Shown here in pieces: positions 15,829 through 25,360 of a stretch of DNA of 64,000 nucleotides. Each line of letters opens with the position of its first letter. Within the stretch, counting starts at the first letter, position 1. Origin of the DNA: Paracoccus sp. JM45 (GTDB lineage: Bacteria; Pseudomonadota; Alphaproteobacteria; Rhodobacterales; Rhodobacteraceae); the NCBI RefSeq assembly GCF_003590715.1, contig NZ_QQVY01000011.1, positions 18,480 to 82,479 of the forward strand, read 5' to 3'. Both the position numbers and the translations under genes were made by a program. The notes below the pieces were generated by a model. The model searched no databases, was not told where the DNA came from, and worked only from the letters and a program-made list of their open reading frames with translations.

Positions 15829-15856
15829 GCGGCGTGTTGCGAACGTCACCCGATTT

Positions 15857-15875
15857 TCGCGTCAGTGTCGCGTCA
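15857..15875. promoter_or_regulatory. Direct repeats with 11-bp period upstream of phoD-like gene
   Basis: TCGCGTCA occurs at 15857-15864 and again at 15868-15875, an 11-bp period, and CGTCA occurs once more at 15844-15848. Eleven-bp spaced repeats are how PhoB binds its box. The repeats lie 60-80 bp before a phosphatase start. The match to the CTGTCA consensus is weak, so this is only a candidate PHO box. Confidence 0.3.
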
Positions 15876-15934
15876 CTGTAAGGTTTTGCTGCGAATTCAG
15901 CCCCATATGTCACCAGACAGACCGGAGAACTGAA

Positions 15935-17470
15935 ATGCCGCGTATCACCTTTTCCCGCCGCGAAGCTTTGCTGGGCAGTGTCGCCCTTGCAGGTGGTCTT
16001 GCCATGCCCGGACTGGTTCGGGCGCAATCGCGTCCGGTCATCACCCATGGCGTGCAATCGGGCGATGTTGCCCATGACGGCGCGGTCGTCTGGGGCCGCG
16101 CGGATCGCGAGGCCGAGATGTGGGTCGAATGGTCCACCTCGGACAGTTTCCGCGACGTGCATCTGATGCCGCGCCTGCCGGTCGGGTCGCCCACCGATAA
16201 CACGGGCAAAATGGCACTGACGGGTCTGCCCTCGGATCAGGAAATTTTTTACCGCGTGACCATGGCGGATCTGTCGGATGGCACCAAATCCGAACCGGTT
16301 GTCGGCCATTTCCGCACCGCGCCGAATGCCATGCGCGACATCAGCTTTGTCTGGTCGGGCGATACGGTCGGGCAGGGCTGGGGCATCGACGAGGATCGCG
16401 GCGGTATGAAAACCTATGCCACCATGTTGCAGCACCGCCCCGATTTTTTCCTGCATTCAGGTGATACCGTCTATTCCGACGGCCCGTTGCAGGAACAGGT
16501 GGAACTGGCCGATGGCACGATGTGGAAAAACATCGTCACCGAAGCCAAATCCAAGGTTGCCGAAACGCTGGACGAATACCGTGGCCAGCATCTTTACAAC
16601 ATGATGGACAAGAACGTTCTGGCCTTCAATGCCGAAGTGCCGATCATCGCCCAGTGGGACGACCACGAGGTGACAAACAACTGGTACCCGAACGAGATGC
16701 TGGACGCCGACGACCGCTATACCGTCAAATCGGCGCGCCTGCTGGCCGCCCGCGCGGGGCAGGCTTTCCATGAAATGCTGCCCACCCGCCAGAATCTGGC
16801 CGAACCGCGCCGCATCTATCGCAAGGTCGCTTACGGTCCGCTGCTGGATGTCTTTGTCATCGATATGCGCACCTATCGCGGGAATAACACGGCCAATACC
16901 GAAGAAGGTGGCACGCCCTTCCTTGGTGCCGAACAGATGGCATGGCTGAAGCGTGAACTGACCAACTCGGCCGCGACGTGGAAGGTCATCGCATCGGATA
17001 TGCCCATCGGCATGATGGTCCGTGACGGCGAAACCGGTATGGAAAACGGTGCGAATGGCGATGGTCCCGTTCTGGGCCGAGAGGCTGACGTCGCCGCCAT
17101 GCTGTCCTTCATCAAGCATGCCGCCATCAAGAACACCGTCTGGCTGACCGCCGATGTGCATTACACCGCCGCGCATCATTACAGCCCCGACCGGGCCGTC
17201 TTTCAGGATTTCGAGCCGTTCTGGGAATTCGTATCAGGTCCGCTGCATGCCGGCACCTTCGGCCCGTCGGAATATGACAATACCTTCGGCCCCGAGGTCC
17301 GCTTTACCAAACACCCCGACGAAGGTCAGGCCAACCTGCCGCCCTCGGATGGAATGCAGTTCTTTGGCAAGGTCGATATCAGCGCCGAGACCAAGGTCAT
17401 GACCGTCAGCCTGATGGACCGCGAGGACGTCAAGCTGTGGTCCACTGATATCGAGCCTGTTCTGGCTTAA
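15935..17470 (+). CDS. PhoD-type alkaline phosphatase
   Basis: A 511-residue secreted phosphodiesterase/phosphomonoesterase. A twin-arginine signal peptide (SRREALLGSVALAGGLAMPG) ends near AQS. An N-terminal beta domain (ITHGVQSGDVAHDGAVVWGR) precedes the metallophosphatase core with SGDTVYSDGPL, QWDDHEVTNNW, RTYRGNN and WLTADVHYTAAHHY. PhoD enzymes use Fe3+ and Ca2+ and release phosphate from organic esters in the periplasm or outside the cell. Tat export fits cytoplasmic metal loading. The ATG at 15935 has GGAG upstream. It appears to be a single-gene unit with its own promoter region and a bidirectional hairpin after it. Confidence 0.9.
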   Translation: MPRITFSRREALLGSVALAGGLAMPGLVRAQSRPVITHGVQSGDVAHDGAVVWGRADREAEMWVEWSTSDSFRDVHLMPRLPVGSPTDNTGKMALTGLPSDQEIFYRVTMADLSDGTKSEPVVGHFRTAPNAMRDISFVWSGDTVGQGWGIDEDRGGMKTYATMLQHRPDFFLHSGDTVYSDGPLQEQVELADGTMWKNIVTEAKSKVAETLDEYRGQHLYNMMDKNVLAFNAEVPIIAQWDDHEVTNNWYPNEMLDADDRYTVKSARLLAARAGQAFHEMLPTRQNLAEPRRIYRKVAYGPLLDVFVIDMRTYRGNNTANTEEGGTPFLGAEQMAWLKRELTNSAATWKVIASDMPIGMMVRDGETGMENGANGDGPVLGREADVAAMLSFIKHAAIKNTVWLTADVHYTAAHHYSPDRAVFQDFEPFWEFVSGPLHAGTFGPSEYDNTFGPEVRFTKHPDEGQANLPPSDGMQFFGKVDISAETKVMTVSLMDREDVKLWSTDIEPVLA

Positions 17471-17477
17471 TCGCACG

Positions 17478-17508
17478 GGTTCGGGCGCCGGACAAAGGCG
17501 TCCGAACC
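17478..17508. terminator. Bidirectional hairpin between phoD-like gene and ccoS
   Basis: GGTTCGGGCGCC (17478-17489) pairs with GGCGTCCGAACC (17497-17508), 12 bp with one G-T wobble and a 7-nt loop. It begins 8 bp after the phosphatase stop and touches the ccoS stop codon on the other strand, so it can end both transcripts. No clear U-tract. Confidence 0.6.
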
Positions 17509-17657
17509 TAATCCTCATCCTCCATCAGATCCAATGCGCGGGCCTGATCGCCGGCGGGGTCTTCGTATTGACCCGACCGCAGCGCCCAGACAAATGCGGC
17601 AAGCCCCGCCAGCCCCAGCGTGACGGATATGGGGATCAGAACGGCCAGAACATTCAT
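17508..17657 (-). CDS. ccoS: cbb3-type cytochrome oxidase assembly protein CcoS
   Basis: A 49-residue single-helix membrane protein. It begins MNVLAVLIPISVTLGLAGLA, followed by AFVWALRSGQYEDPAGD and an acidic tail LDLMEDED. The helix and the W-(A/S)-x-(R/K)-SGQ(Y/F)-(D/E)-D turn are the family hallmark. CcoS is needed to insert haem and copper into CcoN during maturation of cbb3 oxidase. Its ATG overlaps the ccoI stop by 4 bp, and it is the last gene of the ccoGHIS operon. The gene is short and easily missed by automatic calling. Confidence 0.93.
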   Translation of the reverse strand: MNVLAVLIPISVTLGLAGLAAFVWALRSGQYEDPAGDQARALDLMEDED

Positions 17658-19801
17658 CGAAACCTCCGCACGGCATTCAGGGTGACTGTCAGCGATGACA
17701 GCGACATGGCCAATGCCGCCACCAAGGGCGAGGCATGCCCCGAGATCGCCACAGGGATCGACACAAGATTATACAGCACCGCCAGCCCGATATTCTGACG
17801 CATCCGCCCCATCGCGCTGCGGGCCGTGGACAGCGCATGCGGCACGCCTTGCAAGCCGCCGCTGATCAGCACCACATCCGATGCCGACCGCGCCGCATCC
17901 AGCGCCGTTCCTGGCGAAATGCCTGCATGCGCGCTGGCCAGACAGCCGGTGTCGTTCAGCCCGTCACCGACCATCAGCACATGGTTGCCCATTCCGGTGC
18001 AATCACGCACCCAATCGACTTTCTGAGCCGGGGTAAGTTGCGCCAAAGCGGTGTCGATTCCGGTCATCTGCGCCATGCGTGCCACCGGAGGCGGGGCATC
18101 GCCCGACAGCAGCGCCAGATGATAGCCCGCATCGCGCAGCGCCTGAACCGCAGGCACGGCATCGTCGCGCAGGCTTTCGCTGGTGGTCAGCGCAACGGGC
18201 GCGTGGCAGGGCGTGGACAGCCAGACAGCGGACATATCTGTCTCGCAGGTTCCCTTGATCCAGCCGGCGCGGCCAAGGCGGACCGGTTTTCCATCCAGCA
18301 TGCCAGTGATGCCGCAACCGGGATGTTCGGTGGTGTCGGTGACAAGCGCAGGGACAATTCCCCGTGCCTGCGCCGTCGCGACAATCGCCTTGGAGACCGG
18401 ATGCCGCGATGACTGCGCCAGTCCTGCCGCAATGGCCAGTGCCTCGGGATCAGGTGTGCCGCCAAGCGTGACCTGACCCGTCGTCAGCGTACCGGTTTTG
18501 TCGAACGCGACCGTGTCGATCTGGGACAGGCGTTCCAGAGCGGTGGCCGATTTCACCAGAATGCCTGCGCGAAACAGCCGTGCGGTGGCAACAGTGGACA
18601 CGGCAGGCACCGCCAGCCCCAAGGCGCAGGGGCAGGTGATCACCAGAACCGAGATGGCAACATCCAGCGACCGCCAGATATCCCCCGTCACCGTCAGCCA
18701 GCCGATAAAGGTCGCAGCCCCCAGCACATGCACCAACGGCGCATAGATGCGGGCGGCACGGTCGGCGATGCCGGTATGGCGGGTGCGTTGGGTTTCGGCG
18801 GTGGCGACCAGCTGGGCCATGCGGGCCAATGCGGTATCGCGTCCGGCGCGGTCGACGCGGACGGTCAATGCGCCGGTCAGGCAGGTTTCGCCCGCCGTCA
18901 CCTCATCCCCCGGACCGGCGGGTTGGGGGACGGATTCACCGGTCAGGGCGGATCGGTCCAGATCGGTGCGTCCGGTAATGATGGTGCCATCGGCAGGCAG
19001 GCGGTCGCCGGGGCGGATGCGGATCAACGCGCCGGCCTGCAGGGTTTCGGCGGCGACGATGCGGTCCTGCGACCCTTCGATCAGTACGGCCTGCGGCGAT
19101 TCCAACGCCGCCAGCTCGGCTGCGGCGGAACGGGCGGCGGCGCGGCCCGCGCGATCCAGATAGCGTCCGATCAACAAAAAAAACGTCAGCGCCAGCGCCG
19201 CATCGAACCAATTGGCGCGATGGCTAAAGCCAAAAGCATTGGCCAGCGACGCCGCCGAGGCCAAGACAATCGCCAGCGAAATCGGCACATCCATATTCAT
19301 CCGCCCGTGGCGCAGAGCGCCAAAGGCCGACATGAAAAACGGCTGCGCTGCAAAGCCCACGGCAGGAATGGCAATGGCGGCGGATACCAGATGGAACACC
19401 TGTGCTGTGGCACCGGCGGCGCCGCTCCAGACGGCGACGGACAGCAGCATGACGTTCATCATTGCAAAGCCCGCGACGCCGATACGGGTCAGCAGATCGC
19501 GCGCGGTGACATCGCGTGGCCCAAGACGGCCCGCATCCAGACGGTCGGCGCGGTGGCCCGCGCGGGCCAATGCGTCGATTAGGGTGGCATCCTCGGCCCC
19601 CGGTGCGATGATGAATGCACGTTTGAGGGTCAGGTTCACGCGGGCCTGCTGGACGGCGGGCAAGGCCATCAGGGCGCGCTCGACCGTCGAGATACAGGCC
19701 CCGCAATGGATGTCGGGCAGATGCAGCACATGCGTCGGCTGATCGACCGCGCGGGGTTCGGTGACCTGAACGCTGGAACAGGCGGGGCAGGCGGCTACCA
19801 T
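17654..19801 (-). CDS. ccoI: Copper-translocating P-type ATPase CcoI (FixI)
   Basis: A 715-residue P1B-type ATPase that delivers copper for the CcoN active site. It opens with a Cys-pair (MVAACPACSS), then an HMA domain with the metal motif DIHCGACIS. The transmembrane metal site is VITCPCALGLAVP. The catalytic phosphorylation loop is FDKTGTLTTG, the nucleotide site has the SSRHPVSKA motif, and the hinge is VGDGLNDTG. Eight membrane helices are expected. It overlaps ccoH by 7 bp upstream and ccoS by 4 bp downstream. FixI/CcoI ATPases move copper outward slowly for oxidase assembly, unlike the CopA detoxification pumps; the cco context supports the assembly role. Confidence 0.95.
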   Translation of the reverse strand: MVAACPACSSVQVTEPRAVDQPTHVLHLPDIHCGACISTVERALMALPAVQQARVNLTLKRAFIIAPGAEDATLIDALARAGHRADRLDAGRLGPRDVTARDLLTRIGVAGFAMMNVMLLSVAVWSGAAGATAQVFHLVSAAIAIPAVGFAAQPFFMSAFGALRHGRMNMDVPISLAIVLASAASLANAFGFSHRANWFDAALALTFFLLIGRYLDRAGRAAARSAAAELAALESPQAVLIEGSQDRIVAAETLQAGALIRIRPGDRLPADGTIITGRTDLDRSALTGESVPQPAGPGDEVTAGETCLTGALTVRVDRAGRDTALARMAQLVATAETQRTRHTGIADRAARIYAPLVHVLGAATFIGWLTVTGDIWRSLDVAISVLVITCPCALGLAVPAVSTVATARLFRAGILVKSATALERLSQIDTVAFDKTGTLTTGQVTLGGTPDPEALAIAAGLAQSSRHPVSKAIVATAQARGIVPALVTDTTEHPGCGITGMLDGKPVRLGRAGWIKGTCETDMSAVWLSTPCHAPVALTTSESLRDDAVPAVQALRDAGYHLALLSGDAPPPVARMAQMTGIDTALAQLTPAQKVDWVRDCTGMGNHVLMVGDGLNDTGCLASAHAGISPGTALDAARSASDVVLISGGLQGVPHALSTARSAMGRMRQNIGLAVLYNLVSIPVAISGHASPLVAALAMSLSSLTVTLNAVRRFR

Positions 19802-20244
19802 GACGGATCGACTTTCAGGGAAATGGCGCGTTGATACAATGTGCCATCATCGGCGCTGCCTGCCAGATCGACGCGCCACATGCCCCGTGCCAGATCGACG
19901 GCCACGTGGCCCGTGTCGTCCAGTTCAAGGGCAAGGTCGTCGCGCGCCTCGGTGGGGCGACCGACATGGACGGTCAGGTTGCGGATGGGGGCAGGGCGGC
20001 CTTTGCGGTCAAGGATCTCAACGCCCAGCACGCCGTCGCGGTATTCCAGATCCGAGGTCCAGCCAAGTGCGTTCTGCGCATTGCGGCGGGCGTCAAAGGA
20101 CTGGCTGGCGACATAGGAATTCGGCACCTCGAGCCCTGGAAAGGTACTGACGGCTTTCGTCGCCAGCAACAGGTTGACCCCGATGATAATGCTGAACCCG
20201 CCCACGAACATTGCGGCGACATGGCGTCCTGTCAGTTCGGTCAT
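19795..20244 (-). CDS. ccoH: cbb3 oxidase assembly protein CcoH (FixH)
   Basis: A 149-residue FixH family protein. It has one N-terminal membrane helix (HVAAMFVGGFSIIIGVNLLL), then a periplasmic Ig-like domain with NSYVASQSFDARRNAQNALGW, the diagnostic block of the family, and the RNLTVHVGRPTEARDD segment. CcoH stays bound to the mature cbb3 complex and stabilises it. The gene overlaps both ccoG (4 bp) and ccoI (7 bp), giving a continuous translationally coupled operon. No anomalies are seen. Confidence 0.93.
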   Translation of the reverse strand: MTELTGRHVAAMFVGGFSIIIGVNLLLATKAVSTFPGLEVPNSYVASQSFDARRNAQNALGWTSDLEYRDGVLGVEILDRKGRPAPIRNLTVHVGRPTEARDDLALELDDTGHVAVDLARGMWRVDLAGSADDGTLYQRAISLKVDPSW

Positions 20245-21752
20245 TGGCTGTCCTTTCCGTTGAATGTGCTGTCCACATGGGCGCGTTCGCCGCTGACGGT
20301 ATCCTCGACCCAGATGCGGACGGGGCTGTTATCCGACGCGGCGGGGGCCGATCCGGCAGGGGCGGTCAGATACAGGCGAACCTTCATCTGCGCGTCCGCG
20401 GGAACGGTGACATTGGCGCCGTCATGCCCCTCGACCTGCAGGGCGGCTGTGCTGTCCGCGCCTGCCTGTAGGTTGAAGACACGGGCGTCGTGATGTTTGT
20501 TGCGCAGCCGCACGTCATAGGCGTTACGGACGCTGCCATCCGATAGCGTCACGAAGGTCGGGTTGCGGACGGGGGCGACGGTCAGCTCGATCTGGGGGCG
20601 GATGAAAAGCGCGGAGACCAGAGCCGCGCCGATGGCCAGCCAGATAGCCAGATAGATCAGGTTGCGCGGTTTTAGCGCATGTTTCCACGCGGGGATATGG
20701 GCACCGCCCGCAGCCTCGCGCGGGGCGTCCGACAGCGCCAGATAATCGATCAGCCCGCGCGGACGCCCGATTTTTTCCATTACCTGATCGCAGGCATCGA
20801 TGCACAGCGCACAGGTGATGCAGGCCATCTGCTGGCCGTCGCGGATGTCGATGCCCATCGGGCAGACGTTGACGCAGGCGTTGCAATCAACACAATCGCC
20901 GGGGCCTTGGACATTGGTGGTGGTATCCGGCACGCCCGGCATGGGGATCAGCGGCGCACGCCCGCCGATCTGCGGGCCGGCCACGCGCAGGTCCGCGGCT
21001 TGACGGCGCAACCCGCGCCCCCTTGGTTCACCGCGCCAGTCGCGATAGGCGACGGTCAGCGTGCCGGGGTCCATCATCGCGCCCTGAATGCGCGGCCACG
21101 GGCACATATAGATGCAGATCTGTTCGCGCATGAACCCGCCGAAAACAAAGGTCGTCGCGGTCAGAATGGCGATGGTGACATAAGCGATGGGCGGCGCCGA
21201 CAGCGTCACCAGCTGGCGGGCCAGTTCGGGCGCATCGGTGAAATAGAACACCCACGCCCCGCCGGTCGCCATCGCAACAATCAGCCACAGCGTCCATGTC
21301 GTCCCCATCAGCCGGATTTTGCGGACCGTCCACGGCGCTTGGTGCAGGCGCATGCGGGCGTTGCGGTCGCCTTGGACCCAACGCTCGATCACCAGAAACA
21401 GGTCGGTCCAGACGGTCTGCGGACAGGCATAGCCGCACCAGACCCGCCCCAGCATGGCGGTGAACAGGAACAGCCCAACCCCCGCCATGACCAACAACCC
21501 CGCCACGAAATAGAATTCATGCGGCCAGATCTCGATCCAGAAGACATAGAAGCGGCGGTTGGCCATATCGACCAGCACCGCCTGATCGGGCAGGTTCGGG
21601 CCGCGATCCCATCGCAGCCACGGCGTCAGGTAATAGATGGCCAAAGTGATGGCCATGATCCACCATTTCAGGCGGCGGAAATACCCGCTGACCCGTCGCG
21701 GAAAGATCGGGACCCGCGCGGCATAGAGGTTCTGGGGAGCGTCTGACATCAT
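20241..21752 (-). CDS. ccoG: cbb3 oxidase accessory protein CcoG (RdxA/FixG)
   Basis: A 503-residue membrane iron-sulfur protein. The N-terminal half carries several membrane helices with GRVWCGYACPQTVWTDLF, the FixG core. Two 4Fe-4S motifs follow: CVDCNACVNVCPMGI and CITCALCIDACDQVM. A further helix and a periplasmic Ig-like C-terminal domain complete the FixG architecture. CcoG reduces Cu2+ to Cu+ for delivery to the oxidase. It is the first gene of ccoGHIS and starts 50 bp from an FNR box (21803-21816), so it has its own anaerobically induced promoter apart from ccoNOQP. Two adjacent ATG codons (21752 and 21749) could both serve as start. Confidence 0.95.
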   Translation of the reverse strand: MMSDAPQNLYAARVPIFPRRVSGYFRRLKWWIMAITLAIYYLTPWLRWDRGPNLPDQAVLVDMANRRFYVFWIEIWPHEFYFVAGLLVMAGVGLFLFTAMLGRVWCGYACPQTVWTDLFLVIERWVQGDRNARMRLHQAPWTVRKIRLMGTTWTLWLIVAMATGGAWVFYFTDAPELARQLVTLSAPPIAYVTIAILTATTFVFGGFMREQICIYMCPWPRIQGAMMDPGTLTVAYRDWRGEPRGRGLRRQAADLRVAGPQIGGRAPLIPMPGVPDTTTNVQGPGDCVDCNACVNVCPMGIDIRDGQQMACITCALCIDACDQVMEKIGRPRGLIDYLALSDAPREAAGGAHIPAWKHALKPRNLIYLAIWLAIGAALVSALFIRPQIELTVAPVRNPTFVTLSDGSVRNAYDVRLRNKHHDARVFNLQAGADSTAALQVEGHDGANVTVPADAQMKVRLYLTAPAGSAPAASDNSPVRIWVEDTVSGERAHVDSTFNGKDSQ

Positions 21753-21802
21753 GCTGCTTTCTGTTTGCGCGCCCTTACTTGCGTAAAGGCGCGCGTGATG
21801 CC

Positions 21803-21816
21803 TTGATGTGGATCAA
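21803..21816. promoter_or_regulatory. FNR box upstream of ccoG
   Basis: TTGATgtggATCAA matches the FNR/FnrL consensus TTGAT-N4-ATCAA at every position. It lies in the short gap between the ccoP stop and ccoG and is centred about 57 bp before the ccoG ATG. It should activate ccoGHIS when oxygen is low. Confidence 0.85.
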
Positions 21817-21826
21817 GGATGCATCG

Positions 21827-22705
21827 TCAGTCTTGTGGCGTGGGCATTTCACCGCCGCCAAGGCCGTGGACATAGGCGGCGACGGCGCGGATCTCGGCCT
21901 CGGAGAGGCGGGTGTTCCAAGGGGGCATGACACCGTAAGGACCGCGCGTGATGATGCGGGTGACCTGTTCGGGGCTGTCGCCATAAAGCCAGATCGCATC
22001 GGTCAGGTTCGGCGCACCTTGCGTGCGATCCCCGCGACCGTCATCGCCGTGACAGGACGTGCAGTTGTCTAAAAACAGCTGCCCGCCCGCGCCCGCCAAG
22101 GGGTCGGTGCCACCCGGCAGGCTGCGGATATGGTCGACCAGCGTGGCAATGTCTTCCTTGGGCAATATCTCGCTAAAGGCGGGCATCTGGGAAAACCGCG
22201 CATCGGGGTCGTCCTCGTTCCGGATGCCGTGGCGGACGGTATAGGCAATGTCTTCGACCATACCGCCCCACAGCCAGTCGTCATCCAGCAGGTTGGGATA
22301 GCCGACAGCACCCGCCGCACCAGACCCGTGACATTGCGAACAATTGGTCCGGAACACGGCAGCACCTGCGTTCATCGCAAATTCTATCAGTTCGGGATTG
22401 CGGTCCAGAACCCCCAGATCGGTTTCGGTCAGCGATGCCCGCATATCGGCCTGACTGGCGTCCACTTCCTCGATATGCATCTGCACATCGCCGCGGGTTG
22501 ACCAGCCCAGCACGCCCTTGGTCGCACCATTCACCATTGGCCATGCGGGATACAGGATCACATAGACCACCGCGAAAACGATGGTGCCATACAGCGTCCA
22601 CAGCCACCAGCGGGGCAGGGGGTTGTTCAACTCCTCGATGCCGTCCCAGCTGTGGCCGGTGGTTTCGACCTTTGGCGTGTCGTCGGTTTTGGGGGGCTTG
22701 GTCAT
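21827..22705 (-). CDS. ccoP: cbb3 cytochrome c oxidase subunit III, dihaem cytochrome CcoP
   Basis: A 292-residue membrane-anchored dihaem c-type cytochrome. The N-terminus contains GIEELNNPLPRWWLWTLYGT, the CcoP signature, running into the membrane helix. Haem c sites are C122-x2-C125-H126 (NCSQCHGSG) and C215-x2-C218-H219 (NCTSCHGDD). It passes electrons from soluble cytochrome c to CcoO and the CcoN site in the periplasm. The gene overlaps ccoQ by 4 bp, and the order N-O-Q-P is standard. Length is normal for the family. Confidence 0.96.
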   Translation of the reverse strand: MTKPPKTDDTPKVETTGHSWDGIEELNNPLPRWWLWTLYGTIVFAVVYVILYPAWPMVNGATKGVLGWSTRGDVQMHIEEVDASQADMRASLTETDLGVLDRNPELIEFAMNAGAAVFRTNCSQCHGSGAAGAVGYPNLLDDDWLWGGMVEDIAYTVRHGIRNEDDPDARFSQMPAFSEILPKEDIATLVDHIRSLPGGTDPLAGAGGQLFLDNCTSCHGDDGRGDRTQGAPNLTDAIWLYGDSPEQVTRIITRGPYGVMPPWNTRLSEAEIRAVAAYVHGLGGGEMPTPQD

Positions 22706-22902
22706 GTCGGGTCCTTAGGCTGGTCGTCGCCGTCAGTGCGTATCTGGGGGCTGTCGCGAAAGATGGCGTTAGCAGCCTCGTCATGGGCAGCGCGGGCGCC
22801 GGGGCGAAACGCCCAGAGGCACGCGCCAATGAAAAACGCCGACATGGCCAGCAGCATCCAGCTGTCCGCGAAAAGGCGCATGATGGAATATGTATCGGTC
22901 AT
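22702..22902 (-). CDS. ccoQ: cbb3 cytochrome c oxidase subunit CcoQ
   Basis: A 66-residue single-helix membrane protein (SWMLLAMSAFFIGACLWAFRPG followed by an AHDEAANAIFRDS segment). The WAFRPG turn after the helix and the hydrophilic tail are typical of CcoQ. It stabilises the core complex and in Rhodobacter takes part in signal flow to redox regulators. It lies between ccoO and ccoP and overlaps ccoP by 4 bp. Confidence 0.93.
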   Translation of the reverse strand: MTDTYSIMRLFADSWMLLAMSAFFIGACLWAFRPGARAAHDEAANAIFRDSPQIRTDGDDQPKDPT

Positions 22903-22911
22903 CCGGTCCCC

Positions 22912-23688
22912 CTAGCGGCTGTCATCGGCAATGAAGGTCGAGAAATCGACCAGCGTGCCAAGCATCTGAAGATATGCGATCAGCGCATCCATTTCCGTCA
23001 TGTCGGGATTGCGGTCAAAGTTGCGGACCTGTGCATCGGGATAGCGTTCCAGCAGCCCATCGGTGTCGCCCCAAGGATCGACCTGCACCCGCATATCGGC
23101 GCGGGCATTGGCGATCATGTCGGGGGTATAGGGCACCCCGACCATCGCATGGGTTTCCAGCAGATCGCCGATATAGGTCACATCCAGCTTGGTGCGCGCC
23201 AGATAGTCGTATTTTGGCATGACGCTTTCGGGGACGACCGATTGCGGGTCCGACAGGTGGTCGTAATGCCATTCATCCGAATAGCGCCCGCCCACACGGG
23301 CCACATCCGGTCCGGTGCGTTTGGACCCCCATTGGAAGGGGTGGTCATACATGGATTCCGCCGCCAGCGAATAATGGCCATAGCGTTCGACCTCGTCCCG
23401 CATGGGGCGGATCATCTGGCTGTGGCAGACATAGCAGCCCTCGCGGACATAGATGTCGCGACCGGCCAGTTCCAGCGGGGTATAGGGGCGCATGCCCTCG
23501 ACATCCTCGATCGTGTTTTCCAGCCAGAACAGGGGCGCGATTTCCACGATGCCGCCGATGGTGACGACAAGGAAGGATCCCACCAGCAACAGCGTCGCAT
23601 TGCGTTCCAGCGTGGCGTGACGGTCCAGAAGGGACCGGCGCTTTTTCTTTGGGGGCGTCTGGTCGGGGGTGTTGGTGTCTTGGGTCAT
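22912..23688 (-). CDS. ccoO: cbb3 cytochrome c oxidase subunit II, monohaem cytochrome CcoO
   Basis: A 258-residue membrane-anchored c-type cytochrome. A basic N-terminus ([20 protein letters not shown]) precedes the helix [18 protein letters not shown]. The haem site is C85-x2-C88-H89 in [33 protein letters not shown] and [22 protein letters not shown] are CcoO family blocks. It takes electrons from CcoP and feeds the binuclear centre in CcoN. It starts 4 bp after the ccoN stop. Confidence 0.96.
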   Translation of the reverse strand: MTQDTNTPDQTPPKKKRRSLLDRHATLERNATLLLVGSFLVVTIGGIVEIAPLFWLENTIEDVEGMRPYTPLELAGRDIYVREGCYVCHSQMIRPMRDEVERYGHYSLAAESMYDHPFQWGSKRTGPDVARVGGRYSDEWHYDHLSDPQSVVPESVMPKYDYLARTKLDVTYIGDLLETHAMVGVPYTPDMIANARADMRVQVDPWGDTDGLLERYPDAQVRNFDRNPDMTEMDALIAYLQMLGTLVDFSTFIADDSR

Positions 23689-23692
23689 GGGA

Positions 23693-25288
23693 TCACTCGG
23701 CCGGGACGGTTACAAGGGCGGGGCGTGCTTGCGGAGCGCGGATGGTCATCCACATGTTCCAGACCATCACCAGACCGCCCGCCAGATACAGGACGCCACC
23801 AAGGCCACGCACGACATACATCGGGTATTTGGCCTTTACGGTGTCGGCGAACGAGTTGACCAGAAAGCCGTTGGCATCGACTTCGCGCCACATCAGGCCC
23901 TCCATGATGCCGGTGACCCACATGGACGACGCGTAAAGAACGATGCCCAATGTCGCCAACCAGAAGTGCAGGTTGATCGCGGACATCGAATGCATCTGTT
24001 TGCGGCCCCACAGGCGTGGCGTCAAAAAGTACAGGCAGCCAAAGGTGATCATGCCGTTCCAGCCAAGCGCGCCGGAATGGACGTGTCCGATGGTCCAGTC
24101 GGTGTAATGGCTGAGGCTGTTGACCGCGCGGATCGACATCATCGGACCTTCGAATGTGGACATGCCGTAAAACGCAAGGCTGGCCACGAACATGCGGATG
24201 ATGGGGTCGGTGCGGATCTTGTCCCATGCGCCTTCCAGCGTCATCAGGCCGTTGATCATGCCACCCCAGCTGGGCATCCACAGGACGATGGAAAACACCA
24301 TGCCCAAGGTCGCCGCCCAATCGGGCAGGGCGGTATAGTGCAGGTGGTGCGGACCGGCCCAGATATACAGAAAGATCAGCGCCCAGAAGTGGATAATCGA
24401 CAGCTTGTAGCTGTAGACAGGGCGGCCTGCCTGTTTGGGCACAAAATAATACATCATCCCCAGAAAGCCCGCCGTCAGGAAGAATCCGACTGCGTTATGG
24501 CCGTACCACCACTGGGTCATTGCATCCTGCACGCCCGAAAAGACCTGTACGGATTTGGAGCCAAGGATAGACACGGGGATCGACAGGTTGTTGACCACAT
24601 GCAGCATGGCAACCGTGACGATGAACGCCAGATAGAACCAGTTGGCTACATAGATATGGCGTTCTTTGCGCTTCAAAATCGTGCCCATAAAGACGGCCAG
24701 ATAGGTCAGCCAGACGATGGTCAGCCAGATGTCGACATACCATTCAGGCTCGGCATATTCCTTGGACTGGGTGGCCCCTAACAGATATCCGGTCGCGGCC
24801 AGCACGATAAACAGCTGGTATCCCCAAAAGACGAACCACGCCACATTGCCGCCCCACAACCGCGCCGAGCTGGTACGCTGGACGACATAGAAGGACGTTG
24901 CGATCAGGGCGTTGCCGCCAAAGGCAAAGATCACCGCGCTGGTGTGCAGCGGGCGCAGGCGGCCGAAATTGGCGTATCCTTCGGACCAGTCGAAGTTCAG
25001 CGCCGGAAAGGCAAGCTGGAAGGCGATGAAGGTGCCGACCAGAAAGCCCGCGATGCCCCAGAAGGCGGTGGCAATAACGCCCGCGCGGATGGGGCCGTCC
25101 ATATAGGCGCCGGTCGGGATCTGTGCGCGGGGTTCGTCCACGCGGCGCAAATCCCACAGGCATAATCCGCCCGCGACCAGCATGATAATCACAGCGTGCA
25201 CAGAATACGCCATGTCGCGGCCCAGATCTGCTGCTATTGCCGCCATCAAGGTAATCAGCGCCAGTATGGCGATCCTTGTAAACTGCAT
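23693..25288 (-). CDS. ccoN: cbb3 cytochrome c oxidase subunit I, CcoN
   Basis: The catalytic haem-copper subunit, about 531 residues with twelve or more membrane helices. Recognisable blocks include [20 protein letters not shown] with a haem-ligand His, [20 protein letters not shown], which carries a CuB-ligand His and the cross-linked Tyr region, [15 protein letters not shown] with the paired CuB His, and [19 protein letters not shown]. It reduces O2 to water with high affinity and pumps protons. I start at the ATG at 25288, which has GAGG 6 bp upstream; an ATG seven codons earlier (25309) is less well placed. It heads ccoNOQP and is preceded by an FNR box. Confidence 0.95.
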   Translation of the reverse strand: MQFTRIAILALITLMAAIAADLGRDMAYSVHAVIIMLVAGGLCLWDLRRVDEPRAQIPTGAYMDGPIRAGVIATAFWGIAGFLVGTFIAFQLAFPALNFDWSEGYANFGRLRPLHTSAVIFAFGGNALIATSFYVVQRTSSARLWGGNVAWFVFWGYQLFIVLAATGYLLGATQSKEYAEPEWYVDIWLTIVWLTYLAVFMGTILKRKERHIYVANWFYLAFIVTVAMLHVVNNLSIPVSILGSKSVQVFSGVQDAMTQWWYGHNAVGFFLTAGFLGMMYYFVPKQAGRPVYSYKLSIIHFWALIFLYIWAGPHHLHYTALPDWAATLGMVFSIVLWMPSWGGMINGLMTLEGAWDKIRTDPIIRMFVASLAFYGMSTFEGPMMSIRAVNSLSHYTDWTIGHVHSGALGWNGMITFGCLYFLTPRLWGRKQMHSMSAINLHFWLATLGIVLYASSMWVTGIMEGLMWREVDANGFLVNSFADTVKAKYPMYVVRGLGGVLYLAGGLVMVWNMWMTIRAPQARPALVTVPAE

Positions 25289-25360
25289 GTCGTCCTCGTG
25301 TCGTGGCATGCCCCGATGGGGCTTCGCCTCGGCAGTGGCACGGCAGGCAGGGGCGTTGCA

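Noticed and set aside
20679..21746. Long open frame on the plus strand (355 codons) opposite ccoG
   Set aside because: It is the antisense shadow of ccoG, which has clear Fe-S motifs. High GC content keeps antisense frames open. The translation is His/Gln/Arg-rich and matches no family.
22435..23859. Plus-strand frame of 474 codons across ccoP, ccoQ and ccoO
   Set aside because: It covers three well-supported minus-strand genes and their junctions. A real gene would not run antisense through three conserved subunits.
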